Source of the DNA: Gardnerella vaginalis
Lineage (GTDB): Bacteria; Actinomycetota; Actinomycetes; Actinomycetales; Bifidobacteriaceae
Length of the DNA stretch: 64,000 bases
Reading direction: 5' to 3'
NCBI RefSeq assembly: GCF_040427915.1
Contig: NZ_JBETXJ010000002.1
Coordinates: 1,550,001 to 1,614,000, forward strand
The notes beneath the pieces were generated by a model, which saw only the letters and a list, made by a program, of their open reading frames with translations, had not been told where the DNA came from and ran no database searches. Below, piece after piece: positions 36,544 through 46,449 of this stretch. The position numbers were made by a program, and so were the translations under genes. The stretch's first letter is position 1. Each line of letters opens with the position of its first letter.

Positions 36544-37800
36544 CTACTTTTTAAGTTGCACTGGTTCGTGGTCTTTGCCCATCTTAAACTTAAGACCTGC
36601 ACGCTGCCACATGCGATATTCGCCAACTGCCGTAAAGAGAACATCTGTGGAAGAGTTAAGCGCAGTTTCGCACGAATCTTGAATCACGCCAATAATAAGA
36701 CCAATAGCAACTACTTGCATAGCAATATCGTTTGAAATACCAAACGATGAGCACGCAAGAGGTATAAGCAAAAGCGAGCCACCAGCAACACCAGACGCGC
36801 CTGCAGCGCTAACTGCAGAAAGCACAGACAAAATCACAGCTGTTGGAATATCAACGTAAATCCCAAGAGTGTGAGCAGCACACAAAGCCATAATCGAAAT
36901 CGTTATAGCAGCACCACTCATATTAATGGTTGATCCAAGCGATATAGAAACTGAGTAATTGTCTTTGTTAAAACCGAGTTTTTCGCACAAATTCATGTTT
37001 ACAGGGATATTTGCAGCAGAAGAACGCATAAAGAACGCTGTAACTCCCGAATCGCGCAACGTTCGCAATACAAGAGGATACGGATTCTTGCCAGTGAGAG
37101 CAAAAACCAAAATTGGATTAACAATCAAAGCAACAACAGCCATAGTGCATACTAACAAGGCAATAACGGAACCGTATTCACTAAAAATACGAAGACCATT
37201 GCTTGCCACTGTTGTATAAACAAGACCCATAATGCCAAAAGGCGCTGCGTTAATAATCCAGTGAACAATTTTTCCAATAGCAGACGAAACGTTGTCAAAG
37301 AATGCTTTAGTGGAAGGCTCAGCCAAACGAAGCGCTACACCGAAGGCAATTGCCCAGAATAAAATACCAATAAAGTTTCCCTTAGCAAGGGCATCTACAG
37401 GGTTCACAACAATATTTAATACAAGAGAATTAAGAACTTCACCGATTCCTTGAGGAGATGGCGAAGATGCCGCTTCAACATGTGCAAAAGTGAAATCAAC
37501 AGGGAAAATCATAGCCGCACATACAGCTATAAGGCTTGCAGTGAAAGTAGAAATCGCATACAACACGATTACAAGCTTCATGTTTCCAACACTTTTTGCT
37601 TTTGCAAGCGCTCCAATCACAAGGCAAAATACCAAAATCGGAGCAACGGATTTAAGTGCGCTCACAAAAAGCTTTCCCACAAGATCTAGCACATAAACGT
37701 GAGCTGGCACAAAAAGACCAAGTGCAGCGCCAAGAAAAAGACCAATGACAATACGCAAAATAAGGTCAATGCTATTCCACTTTTGAACAATCTTGTGCAT
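36544..37800 (-). CDS. sstT: Serine/threonine:sodium symporter SstT
   Basis: A 418-residue dicarboxylate/amino acid:cation symporter of the DAACS family, matching SstT in length and in its N-terminal SIDLILRIVIGLFLGAALGL. The reentrant loop motifs appear as FFMRSSAANIPVN and STINMSGAAITI (serine-rich HP1 and NMxG-type TM7), and VAGGSLLLIPLACSSFG is HP2. Serine import could feed the neighbouring cysE/cysK pathway. Good AGGAG site six bases before ATG. Confidence 0.93.
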   Translation of the reverse strand: MHKIVQKWNSIDLILRIVIGLFLGAALGLFVPAHVYVLDLVGKLFVSALKSVAPILVFCLVIGALAKAKSVGNMKLVIVLYAISTFTASLIAVCAAMIFPVDFTFAHVEAASSPSPQGIGEVLNSLVLNIVVNPVDALAKGNFIGILFWAIAFGVALRLAEPSTKAFFDNVSSAIGKIVHWIINAAPFGIMGLVYTTVASNGLRIFSEYGSVIALLVCTMAVVALIVNPILVFALTGKNPYPLVLRTLRDSGVTAFFMRSSAANIPVNMNLCEKLGFNKDNYSVSISLGSTINMSGAAITISIMALCAAHTLGIYVDIPTAVILSVLSAVSAAGASGVAGGSLLLIPLACSSFGISNDIAMQVVAIGLIIGVIQDSCETALNSSTDVLFTAVGEYRMWQRAGLKFKMGKDHEPVQLKK

Positions 37801-38009
37801 GAGAGTCTCCTGTAATTTAGTTTGTGCAGAATATTTTATACTCTTTTATTTGTATTCATACTCGCAAGATTTTTTATTTTTACATATTATACACAGATAT
37901 GCATACATATGCAAATCGTTAAGTTTTAGCCGATTTAAAAATGACTTCCGCTTAGGAGATAACACTGATTAATCACATATCACTTCACATATTCTGCAGC
38001 GCAAATCGT

Positions 38010-39317
38010 CTAATCTACATAACTCGTATTTGGTAATTGAGGCAAAACAACAATCAATCCTGCACTAAAAATCAGCGCAAGTATAGGCAAAAGCTGCCAT
38101 TGCAACGTAGACGAGAATGCAAATCCAATCCAAGATCCGGTAGTAGCACCAATCGCAAACGCGAGGCGTGCCCAACCAGAAAACTTAGCAAGCATATTCC
38201 CTTTAAACAAAATCTGACGCGCAACAATAATCGGCTCTACCAATAACATTCCTCCAATCGACTCAAGGAAGAATGCGAAGCACATCATTGGCAAAATACT
38301 ACTAAACATAAGGCAATAAGCAACCAAGCTCACAGCAATTCCCAAAATCGCCACTTTTCTTAAACCGAGCTTTTGAGACGAATGCGCATACAAAACGGAC
38401 GCAAGCACGCTTCCTACACCACTGAAAATATACAATATCGTCAAAGATTTAGAGCCATATTGTTTACCAAAACCAAGAAGAATATATGAAACAGAGCACG
38501 CAGGAATAAAAGCAACCAAAAGAGAGCCCAAAAGAAGCATGAGCTTACTCTTGAGATGCGAATTTGCAGATTGCTTAGATGTAGATTTGTTAATCACATC
38601 ATTTGCTTGCGATTCTTGCGATACTTCTCCTTCTTCACTAATCGCTTGCGATCCATTCTCTACATCGCAAGACGCTTCTTCTTCTACACAAGACGCTTGC
38701 GCAATGTCTTGTTTCATAATAAAACGCGTAGCGCAAGCTGCAAAAGAAGTCACGGACGAGAAAATCAAAACCGCAGGAATCGACCAGCTTGCAATCCACG
38801 AACCAAGTGGAGAGCCAAGTAATGTTCCAGTAATACTCGCCAAAATACTCACAATGCCACTGTAGTTTACAATCATGCCGTCATCACCGCCGGCAGCATC
38901 AACCTCGAAAACTTCGCTAGCAATATCAATCACTTGACCTGTAATCAACAATGCGCAAGAAAGAGCCACAAGCGACCACTTCCACGCAGGAGAACCAAGC
39001 ATAAGAAGCGGCAGCAAACTGAGCACGCCTTCTACGCCTTCAGTCATAGCAAGAGCGCGAAAACCGCCAAGCTTATCAACAATCCAACCAGAGCATGGCG
39101 AAAGAAAATCGGCAACCGTCATAAAAGTCTTACGAAAACCAATCACCCAAGCCGGCAAGCCAACAATAATAATAGAAGGCAAAACCGAGCCTTCATACGC
39201 TTGATTGCCAAGCATAGAAAAACAGAATCCAACCAAAGCCCATCGCAATGCTGGACTAATAGATCTCATACGAATAAAAATATTATTCTTGCTAAATATT
39301 GACTTCACAGCAACCAA
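38010..39317 (-). CDS. MFS transporter
   Basis: A 435-residue protein with about 12 membrane helices. The loop between helices 2 and 3 contains DFLSPCSGWIVDKLGGFRAL, close to the MFS signature GxxxDxxGxR. A central cytoplasmic loop is long and very rich in Glu, Ser and Cys (about residues 208-252, including CVEEEASCDVENG). Substrate unknown. The first codon is unsure: TTG at 39317 sits close behind AGGAG, and GTG 39308 and ATG 39269 are alternatives. Confidence 0.82.
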   Translation of the reverse strand: MVAVKSIFSKNNIFIRMRSISPALRWALVGFCFSMLGNQAYEGSVLPSIIIVGLPAWVIGFRKTFMTVADFLSPCSGWIVDKLGGFRALAMTEGVEGVLSLLPLLMLGSPAWKWSLVALSCALLITGQVIDIASEVFEVDAAGGDDGMIVNYSGIVSILASITGTLLGSPLGSWIASWSIPAVLIFSSVTSFAACATRFIMKQDIAQASCVEEEASCDVENGSQAISEEGEVSQESQANDVINKSTSKQSANSHLKSKLMLLLGSLLVAFIPACSVSYILLGFGKQYGSKSLTILYIFSGVGSVLASVLYAHSSQKLGLRKVAILGIAVSLVAYCLMFSSILPMMCFAFFLESIGGMLLVEPIIVARQILFKGNMLAKFSGWARLAFAIGATTGSWIGFAFSSTLQWQLLPILALIFSAGLIVVLPQLPNTSYVD

Positions 39318-39408
39318 CTCTCCTCTAAAACTCTTTCAAAATCGCAAATCATAATGCAAGTTCCTGCAAATGCATGACTACTCACATGCAAACTCGCATG
39401 CAAACTTA

Positions 39409-39444
39409 CATAACTACTCGCATAACTACTCGCATAACTACTCG
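39409..39444. repeat. 12-bp tandem repeat, three copies
   Basis: Three exact units of CATAACTACTCG, with related decayed units just before, about 90 bases upstream of the MFS gene. Part of an 833-base gap (39318-40150) that otherwise holds only the toxin relic listed separately. Confidence 0.85.
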
Positions 39445-39577
39445 CAAATCGCTATCAAACTTAAATAATTCACTACAAACTACACAAATCCAATAGCTTA
39501 TTTGACAAATTTGATAACACTATACTCTTGTTTAAAAAAAAAAGCAAAAATAACAGCAAAACAATTACATAAAATTT

Positions 39578-39845
39578 TGCACCTTTTAACGATAGGAAAA
39601 TATCGCAAAAAGGTTTAAGATTGGCTTAATAGCTTGATTTTAGGCATGATATCCATTCTCTTAACACCATGCCCATGCAATATTAGATTGTTGGTTGGAA
39701 TCCGTGGTGTTCTAAAGGAATACGCAGAGTTCCCATAAATAACTACACTGTTTTCTACCTAGTTGACAAAAACCAAATGACTGTAACAATTATTCGCATA
39801 TTCTACTCAGGCAGAAACATCGAAAATATTATCAACAACAAATAA
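39578..39845 (+). pseudogene. RelE/ParE-type toxin gene, decayed
   Basis: Translation of 39632-39845 gives HDIHSLNTMPMQY, a stop, then IVGWNPWCSKGIRRVPINNY, then TVFYLVDKNQMTVTIIRIFY and SGRNIENIINNK, ending at a natural stop. This order (SLxxMPxxY, W-PW..KGIRR.P..NY.VFYLVD, TVTIIRIFYxGRNIE) is the C-terminal half of RelE/ParE toxins, normally ribonucleases or gyrase poisons. The N-terminal part is broken: fragments resembling ENIAKRFK are spread over different frames with several stops. No antitoxin gene is adjacent, so this is a dead remnant. A shorter relative is at 55342-55435. Confidence 0.75.
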
Positions 39846-40150
39846 TGGAAATTCGACAATATGTGACATATCTTTCTAAAAGCCCAATGTAACGTTTTAT
39901 ATGGTCAAAATCATGACTTGGTGCCAATGAACTTTTTGACGCATAGGTCAAATAATTTCAGTAGACTAGCCAGATGCAAAGAATATGCATTTTTATATGT
40001 GTGCAAAAATCGAATTTCATTTCTTATGATTAACTGTCATGTAAAACACTAAAAGCATGTACAAAACACAGAAAATAACAATCAGTAGAATGCGGAAATC
40101 AAAACTGAAAACAACATTCTTCTGACCAATTCCCAACCAACTACCGGTTC

Positions 40151-40783
40151 TTACTTATCACGCAACTTACCAACTTGCGTAAATTCCTTATCCCCAACAC
40201 ACATCTTCTTATCAGTGAACTTTACTCGCATCATTCTGCTAATAATATACTCGTCCGTTATCAGCACAAAAAATTGCTTCTCTTTTTTATTCACCAAGTA
40301 ATACTGTTCACTGCCAATACTCTCTACCGCTTTACCGAATGCAAACGTATCAAACAAAGGAATACCACCGAACAAAGTAGTAATACACCCGATAAAATTA
40401 TCCATAAACTTTTCAGACGAATTTGGAATAAACTTCGTCACCGTGAGCATAATAATTTCAGCGTCTGCATATTCATCGCGAATAATTTGTTCCTTCATCT
40501 TGATTTTCTTATGAACACCCAATTTTGCATTAAGACCATACTTCGCTAAATCGATAGGCTTCTTAATGATTGACAAATCAATAGCATTGTCTTTATCCAA
40601 CAAATAGTCGACAGTAACACCCAGCGCATCCGCAATCACCTTCAAATTTGCAACATCCGGCAGACCGCGACCACCTTCCCACTTCGCTACCGCAGCACGC
40701 GAAACCATAATCATTTCAGCAAGTTCTTCCTGAGTTAAACCCGCTTCCACGCGTGCATTTCTGATTTTTTCTCCTAACAACAT
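40151..40783 (-). CDS. XRE-family regulator with C-terminal domain
   Basis: A 210-residue protein. Residues 1-62 form an XRE/Cro helix-turn-helix (LGEKIRNARVEAGLTQEELAE, VSRAAVAKWEGGRGLPD, LGVTVDYLL). The C-terminal 130 residues, starting LNAKLGVHKKIKMKEQI, are less familiar and resemble a lipid- or protein-binding beta domain. The AAAGGAG site precedes the ATG by 8 bases. It lies upstream of an ABC-2 transporter set but is separated by 400 bases; a regulatory link is speculative. Confidence 0.85.
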   Translation of the reverse strand: MLLGEKIRNARVEAGLTQEELAEMIMVSRAAVAKWEGGRGLPDVANLKVIADALGVTVDYLLDKDNAIDLSIIKKPIDLAKYGLNAKLGVHKKIKMKEQIIRDEYADAEIIMLTVTKFIPNSSEKFMDNFIGCITTLFGGIPLFDTFAFGKAVESIGSEQYYLVNKKEKQFFVLITDEYIISRMMRVKFTDKKMCVGDKEFTQVGKLRDK

Positions 40784-41191
40784 CGTATAACTCCTTTCAT
40801 TGGCTATGAGTTTTCGTTCTTAACGATTATTTGTTTTGCTCGTAATGCAATTAATAACCGCACTGCGTAATTACATGCTAACGAGCAACATATGAATAGA
40901 AAAGGAACGAACGAGAACACAAGCGTTACGAATCGTAACATGGCATTTTCTTGGCAAACGCGCACATAATTATGTGAAAATAGCTGTTTCAAAAGAAATT
41001 TATACAAAACTAACAGAGAACGTACAAAATCCAAAGTGCACGAGCCATACAACACAACGCGCCGAAGACCGATATCCACCTCATTGCTCTGCTCTCATTC
41101 ATGCCAATAATCAATATGCTTTTAGTATTACCCACCCCTATACCCGATAATAAAATCCTTATTTAATTAACTAAATTCACATATTTATTAC
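40784..41191. other. Intergenic gap without a supported gene
   Basis: About 400 bases between the XRE regulator and the ABC permease genes. A minus-strand reading frame of 91 codons with one hydrophobic patch exists, but it has no ribosome binding site, no family resemblance and coincides with no repeat; I treat it as noncoding. Confidence 0.5.
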
Positions 41192-42130
41192 CTAAAACCC
41201 TATATTTGTTAAAGTACCTTTACGTCGTTGAATCGCCACACCAACATTCCATATGATCACACCAACAATTGCCCACAACGCACCAACAATAAGAATCACA
41301 AGTAACGATACGCCAACATTTACAGAACCATCAACTATGCTACGCGATACTTGCGTAACATGAGTTACTGGAATCACATATAACACGTATTGCATCATCT
41401 TAGGAAATACGCTAATTGGAGCAATCACACCACAAACAATAGGAAGTATTGCACTAAGCGCGTTAGAAATAGTATAAACATCATTCATCATCATGCTTAT
41501 AGCAGCTATATCAATACCAAATCCAGTAGAAGCAACAGGAACAATAAGGAACAACAGCATCAACGCACTCATATTAATCACAAAGAAAGCACTCGGGCTT
41601 ACTACAAGCATTGTTATAAACAAAGTCACAGCATCACTCACCAAAGAAATAGTCACGAGCGCAATAATACGACCGAACCATAATGGTAATGCAACTTTTG
41701 CGCTTGTAAGCACGAATGGTGTTGTGCCTTCAAAACGATCCCACGCTAGTGCTTCTGACACAGTCATACTTGTGGAAATAGAACACGCACCCATCACAGC
41801 AGCAAGAGTTGAAGCAATCAAACTATGATTAAAACCCGCGCTAGTTGCAGCACTAGCTGCTCCATTGAAGCCTCCGCTTACAGCTCCAGCTAGAAAAACG
41901 TATAAGAACGTGGATAAAAGAGGCTCAACAATCATACGGATAACAGCAGTATTCCAACTATTTAAGCTAGGTATACTCTGTATACTCACTCTTGCACCAG
42001 TTCGCATACTAGATAAAACGCTTACGTGACCATACTGAGAATATTGATTATATTGATGCAATTCAGCGTACTTACTATTTTGAATAATTTTATTTCGCAT
42101 AGTTTCAACCTGATTATTATTTCGTATCAT
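41192..42130 (-). CDS. ABC-2 type permease, distal gene
   Basis: A 312-residue membrane protein with about six hydrophobic segments in ABC-2 layout (WNTAVIRMIVEPLLSTFLYVFL near the N-terminus, VIPVTHVTQVSRSIVDGSVN near the C-terminus). The first 50 residues are polar and Gln/Tyr/Asn-rich. It overlaps the upstream permease gene by the four bases ATGA. With the second permease and the ATPase it forms a three-gene exporter; its cargo is unknown. Confidence 0.83.
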   Translation of the reverse strand: MIRNNNQVETMRNKIIQNSKYAELHQYNQYSQYGHVSVLSSMRTGARVSIQSIPSLNSWNTAVIRMIVEPLLSTFLYVFLAGAVSGGFNGAASAATSAGFNHSLIASTLAAVMGACSISTSMTVSEALAWDRFEGTTPFVLTSAKVALPLWFGRIIALVTISLVSDAVTLFITMLVVSPSAFFVINMSALMLLFLIVPVASTGFGIDIAAISMMMNDVYTISNALSAILPIVCGVIAPISVFPKMMQYVLYVIPVTHVTQVSRSIVDGSVNVGVSLLVILIVGALWAIVGVIIWNVGVAIQRRKGTLTNIGF

Positions 42131-42906
42131 ATTATGTTCAAACTTCCATTAAGCGTTGCAAGCCGAATAGCATGACGTAACATAAAGCCTGCGATAACAA
42201 GCAGAACGCTGGATAATACAACGCATAGCACAATTGCTAACACAGTAGTAGCATTAAACGATTGCGCATGAGCCACCCACACTGCAGACGTGAGCGGATG
42301 AATAAACGCAATAACGCGAGCAGGCAATGGCATTGATTCTACAGGAATCACTATTCCACAAAGCATCCATACAGGAATTAAAATCAAACCTTCATAAACT
42401 GTAGCTTTACGGCATAATACAAAAATTCCAGATAATAATGCAGCAGAAGCTACGCAAGCGAGCATAGAAAGTAAGTATCCAACTAACTGCGTGAATGTTA
42501 TCATAAAGAACCCATGGCAGAAAACAGCAACGGTAATAATCGCAAGCGGCATACCAATACAACCAAGTAAAGCTGAAGATCCTACAATAGGAAGAAACAC
42601 TGCAGAAGGTGAGATAACACTTAAAGTTAAATATTGCAATGTTCCTAAATAACGCTGGTATCCAATAATTCCAACAGCAGTAGTCGTAGCAGACCATAAT
42701 CCAGCTATAGAAGAATCAACCCAAATATTATTAAGACAATTAGCGCAATCATGAGAAAAACCATAGTATGCAACAATTTTCATCAACGCAAAACATACTG
42801 GAGCAAGTATCGCATTTTGCAAGAAAAACGTTGTTTTCGCTAAACTTTTAAGCTGAAACCACAAGCCACGAATCACAAAAGCATATGAACGAGTAGAAGT
42901 ATTCAT
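42127..42906 (-). CDS. ABC-2 type permease, proximal gene
   Basis: A 259-residue permease with about six helices. GLILIPVWMLCGIVIPVESMPLPARVIAFIHPLTSAVW is the typical ABC-2 C-terminal helix-loop-helix. It lies 10 bases after the ATPase gene and overlaps the next permease gene. A diverged sister of that gene, so the transporter probably uses a permease heterodimer. Confidence 0.83.
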   Translation of the reverse strand: MNTSTRSYAFVIRGLWFQLKSLAKTTFFLQNAILAPVCFALMKIVAYYGFSHDCANCLNNIWVDSSIAGLWSATTTAVGIIGYQRYLGTLQYLTLSVISPSAVFLPIVGSSALLGCIGMPLAIITVAVFCHGFFMITFTQLVGYLLSMLACVASAALLSGIFVLCRKATVYEGLILIPVWMLCGIVIPVESMPLPARVIAFIHPLTSAVWVAHAQSFNATTVLAIVLCVVLSSVLLVIAGFMLRHAIRLATLNGSLNII

Positions 42907-42916
42907 ATTAAACCTC

Positions 42917-44026
42917 CTACTTGCTTAATGGGAGTAAGGACGGCGAAGAAGACGGCGTAGCAGCAGAAGAAGAAGAAGAAATATTTGATGCAGAAATATT
43001 GTCATTTTGCACAATAGCAAGATACGTTTCTTCCAAACTTGCAGCGCGATCACCTAAACGTGTAATCCCATCAACAGGAATCTTAATATTTCGTTCTTGA
43101 GATAATGTTTTACTCCACGCGATAGTAATATTTAACACTCCATGCGATTCAAAAACATCACACCACAACGCTCCATCAAGTTTTTGCAATTCTTCCTTAA
43201 CACTAGGAGTTCCGCTTGATGCTTCACCGTCATACGCGTACATTGTTACATGATCAATATGCTGCAAAGAAGCCAACTGCTGCACGCTTCCCTGAGCGAT
43301 AATATTACCGTGATTTATTACAGCAACAGTATCAGCTAATTTTTCAGCCTCACTCATCTCATGCGTAGTTAACAAAATCGCTATTCCTTGATCTCGTAAA
43401 GCATGAATAATTTCACGTACTTTCCTAGCATTTTCAGGATCCAAACCAGTGGTAGGTTCATCTAAAAGCATAAGATCCGTTCTAGCAACCAGTGATCGAG
43501 CAATATGCAATCGCTGCCACATTCCTCTTGAAAAAGTTTGAACAGCATCATGAGCTTTATCAAGTAAATCAACTTGCTCAAGAGCATCGTGAATACGCTT
43601 ACCTTGCTCCCTATATGGAACAGCGGAAAGATCCGCAAAATAACGAAGATTATCTAATGCACTTAGCCTTTGATAAAATCCTCGCTCACCTCCAAGAAGT
43701 AACGACACGTGCTTACGTGCTTCTCGAGGATTGCTCACAGCATCAATACTGGCAATACAAACACTACCACTATCAGGAGCTAACAACGTACCAACAATTT
43801 TCACAGTAGTTGTTTTACCTGCACCATTCGGACCAAGCAAGCAAAATATTTCACCAGAATGAATATCAAAAGATACGTTATGTAAAACTTGACGAGTTGT
43901 TTTCTTACGACCGAATCCACGAGAATAAGATCTTGTTACATTATCAATACGCAATATTAAGTTGCTAGTTGACTGCTTATTATTGTTATTGCGACTATTA
44001 GTTGCGTTTTCTATATTATTATTCAT
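42917..44026 (-). CDS. ABC transporter ATPase
   Basis: A 369-residue ABC ATPase with Walker A GPNGAGKTTTVKIVG, signature TFSRGMWQRLHIARSL (LSGGQ position altered to FSRGM, common in ABC-2 drug-type ATPases), and Walker B LMLLDEPTTGLDPENARK. The first 20 residues are an Asn-rich tail and the C-terminal 25 are a Ser-rich tail (SNISSSSSAATPSSSPS), both of low complexity. It energises the two permeases encoded downstream. Confidence 0.92.
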   Translation of the reverse strand: MNNNIENATNSRNNNNKQSTSNLILRIDNVTRSYSRGFGRKKTTRQVLHNVSFDIHSGEIFCLLGPNGAGKTTTVKIVGTLLAPDSGSVCIASIDAVSNPREARKHVSLLLGGERGFYQRLSALDNLRYFADLSAVPYREQGKRIHDALEQVDLLDKAHDAVQTFSRGMWQRLHIARSLVARTDLMLLDEPTTGLDPENARKVREIIHALRDQGIAILLTTHEMSEAEKLADTVAVINHGNIIAQGSVQQLASLQHIDHVTMYAYDGEASSGTPSVKEELQKLDGALWCDVFESHGVLNITIAWSKTLSQERNIKIPVDGITRLGDRAASLEETYLAIVQNDNISASNISSSSSAATPSSSPSLLPLSK

Positions 44027-44150
44027 TATTATTGCTTCGTTCTTACTTGTTACTAAAGCTTAATTCTTACTGTTATTGAATAAATTTCAACAATGAAAAT
44101 CAGTTAGCTAGATAAGAAAATATAACGCTTGCCTGCAAGAACGATAAGAA

Positions 44151-44190
44151 CGCGCAAAAACGCGCAAAAACGCGCAAAAAACGTGCAAAA
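44151..44190. repeat. 10-bp tandem repeat upstream of ABC ATPase
   Basis: Three exact copies of CGCGCAAAAA and a fourth diverged one lie about 125 bases before the ATPase start. They are in the 44027-44720 gap, which also holds the fragment listed at 44530. Confidence 0.85.
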
Positions 44191-44529
44191 ACCACAGAAA
44201 AACTAGCGCGCATGTGCAAACATAATGACAAGCATCATGTGCAATGCGTGTTTAATACTGCTAAAGAATACGTATCTTAAGCTGTTTTATGTGTTTTTAT
44301 ATGCCTTTCAAACCGTTCTTAAGACTAGCGATCATTTGGGCAGTCATAGCGCAACACCTCATAAACTTAAATGTGCTTTACGCGGAAAATTATATGAGCA
44401 TTACGCAAAAAACTCAATAATAATCACGCTTAAAACTCTGGAGAAAGAACTATTACCGAGTAACAACTATTACATCAACACATAGAAAATAACATTTATA
44501 CTCTATTGAAGCATCTTACTTTGAAATTT

Positions 44530-44649
44530 TTAATATTCATCAAAATCAATCACCTTATCAAATACACCACAATTAGTTTGCGAGCGCAACATAACGTCCC
44601 CTTCAAGTATTGATGAAGCAGAATGCAAAGATAATGCCGATAGTAAACG
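44530..44649 (-). pseudogene. Possible C-terminal gene fragment
   Basis: A 39-codon open stretch without a good start, bounded upstream by a stop, reads ALSLHSASSILEGDVMLRSQ and then TNCGVFDKVIDFDEY before its own stop. The composition looks like a real protein end rather than random AT-rich translation, but I do not recognise the family. It may be the remnant of a deleted gene. Confidence 0.3.
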
Positions 44650-44720
44650 CTAAGTCTCTATATTGATTTGGTTCATTGCTATATAACTTCTATATTTTAG
44701 CAATGTGCATTACATCATCT

Positions 44721-45653
44721 TTACACTTCTTTATCTAACTTTTCCAATCCTTCAACTAGAGTATCTACAAATTCTTTCCTGTCTACCTGTTTGAGCACAA
44801 ACACATTAGCTTTGTGTTTCGGAACTTTCCTCAAATCAGCAAATGTCTGTCCTCTTGAAACCCCATTATCAGTAACAATATCTACATAATAATTTTTCCC
44901 TGAAAAAATCTCTGGTTTAATCAGATATTCCACAGCACAAAGATCATGAATAGGACTGTCTACAAATCCAAACTGCTTACCACTTTCGTTATAAAAACTC
45001 AAGAGTTCATAAGCTAGATGACTGACTTTCCCTTTATCTTTTAACGTTTTAATCTCATTCAGAGTGATTGCAGCATTCTCTGTGACGTCAAGACCCGCCA
45101 TAATAACCGATATTCCCGAATGAAATACTATATGAGCAGCTTCTGGATCCACGTATATATTAAATTCTGCCAACTCCGTGCAGTTTCCGTGGCTAATACC
45201 ACCACCCATCATGCTGATGCACTCTATTTTTTCTTTAACATCAGGATACACTTTCAAAAGAAGCGCAAGATTTGTCAATGGCGCAAGCGCAACAAGCGTG
45301 GTTTTCTCTTTGGACTCCATGATTTTATGGTACATATATTCTATTGCATTTTCTGATACAACAGGATAATCAGTTCCATTAAAATACGTTCCGTCCATCC
45401 CACTATCACCATGTGCCTCCGGCGCTGTATTTAATGGCTTTACCAAGGGTTTATCCTGTCCTTTTGCGAGAGGAATATCCGAATGCACAAATTCCAGAAT
45501 ATTTTTTGCATTTGTCGTAACTTTTTCTATTGTCTGGTTTCCTCCAACTGTCGAAATGCCCAAAATCTTTAATTTTTCAGGATTCGCGATAGCCGTAAGA
45601 ATTGCCATGGCATCATCATGCCCAGGATCACAATCAATCCATATTTGTCTCAT
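44721..45653 (-). CDS. Nucleoside hydrolase
   Basis: A 310-residue enzyme of the IunH/Rih family. The calcium-binding signature DCDPGHDDAMAIL occupies residues 7-19; further conserved parts are GNQTIEKVTTNA, MGGGISHGN and AEFNIYVDPEAAHIVF, with the SPIHDLCAVEYLI segment giving the last metal aspartate. It splits nucleosides into base and ribose. Its ATG overlaps the stop of the ECF ATPase gene (TAATG), so it is the last gene of the second ECF operon; this links the transporter to nucleosides. Confidence 0.93.
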   Translation of the reverse strand: MRQIWIDCDPGHDDAMAILTAIANPEKLKILGISTVGGNQTIEKVTTNAKNILEFVHSDIPLAKGQDKPLVKPLNTAPEAHGDSGMDGTYFNGTDYPVVSENAIEYMYHKIMESKEKTTLVALAPLTNLALLLKVYPDVKEKIECISMMGGGISHGNCTELAEFNIYVDPEAAHIVFHSGISVIMAGLDVTENAAITLNEIKTLKDKGKVSHLAYELLSFYNESGKQFGFVDSPIHDLCAVEYLIKPEIFSGKNYYVDIVTDNGVSRGQTFADLRKVPKHKANVFVLKQVDRKEFVDTLVEGLEKLDKEV

Positions 45654-46447
45654 TATTTTGTCACCCCAATCATATCGTCTATTGTTAATACAGCCTTGTA
45701 TCCAAGAAGATTAGCAAACTGGCAGATATATGGCTGTTTTAGATTACTGGATTTTAACAATTCCTCATCCCAGAAAATCTCTTTTGGACTTACATCCCTT
45801 CTTTTCTGTTTGTTTGCCATTACAATAACTCTATCGAATTCCTTCACTACGAATTCCATATCATGTGTGATTGTTATAACAATTTTATTCTTTGAGATAA
45901 GCCAATTTATGATTTCGCCAAGTCTTTCTGTAGAACCCCTGTCCTGCCCCGCTGTTGGCTCATCCAAAATCACAACATCAGTATCCATGGCTACAATTGC
46001 AGCAATCGTAATGAATTTTCGCTTTGAATACGATAGATTGTACGGATGTTCTTCCAATACATTCTCCACTCCACAAAGCTTCGCAGCCTCTTTTACTCTT
46101 TTATCAATATCTTCCTTTGCTATTCCTCTTTTTGATAATCCAAAAGCAATTTCTTTGTAGATACTGTCCTGGAAAATCTGATCATCTGGATTTTGAAACA
46201 CATAACCCACATTTTTAGCAATTTGCGCTGCTGTACGATTCGCTGTACTTGTACCATTTACCAGAACTTCGCCTTTTGTTGGGCGCAATAATCCATTCAT
46301 TAATTTTACTGTTGTTGTCTTTCCAGCGCCATTCTGTCCAATAATTGCGACTTTTTCTCCCTTTTCAAATTTCATACTGACGTTTTCAACTGCCGTATAC
46401 CCATTTGAATATTGGAATGATACATTTTTAAGTTCTAAATATGCCAT
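45653..46447 (-). CDS. ECF transporter ATPase with degenerate signature, copy 2
   Basis: A 264-residue ABC ATPase. Walker A GQNGAGKTTT, Q-loop VFQNPDDQIF, Walker B VVILDEPTAGQD and switch THDMEF are intact, whereas the signature helix reads LSYSKRKFITIAAIV instead of LSGGQ. It pairs with the canonical ATPase encoded just upstream. ATG 46447 is preferred with GGAGG ten bases before it; a GTG at 46453, overlapping the previous stop, is possible. Confidence 0.9.
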   Translation of the reverse strand: MAYLELKNVSFQYSNGYTAVENVSMKFEKGEKVAIIGQNGAGKTTTVKLMNGLLRPTKGEVLVNGTSTANRTAAQIAKNVGYVFQNPDDQIFQDSIYKEIAFGLSKRGIAKEDIDKRVKEAAKLCGVENVLEEHPYNLSYSKRKFITIAAIVAMDTDVVILDEPTAGQDRGSTERLGEIINWLISKNKIVITITHDMEFVVKEFDRVIVMANKQKRRDVSPKEIFWDEELLKSSNLKQPYICQFANLLGYKAVLTIDDMIGVTK

Positions 46448-46449
46448 TG

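Noticed and set aside
40804..41079. A 91-codon minus-strand reading frame between the XRE regulator and the ABC permeases
   Set aside because: No ribosome binding site, only a chance-like hydrophobic stretch, and no family resemblance.
44225..44485. An 86-codon plus-strand reading frame upstream of the ABC ATPase
   Set aside because: No ribosome binding site and random-looking composition in an AT-rich gap.
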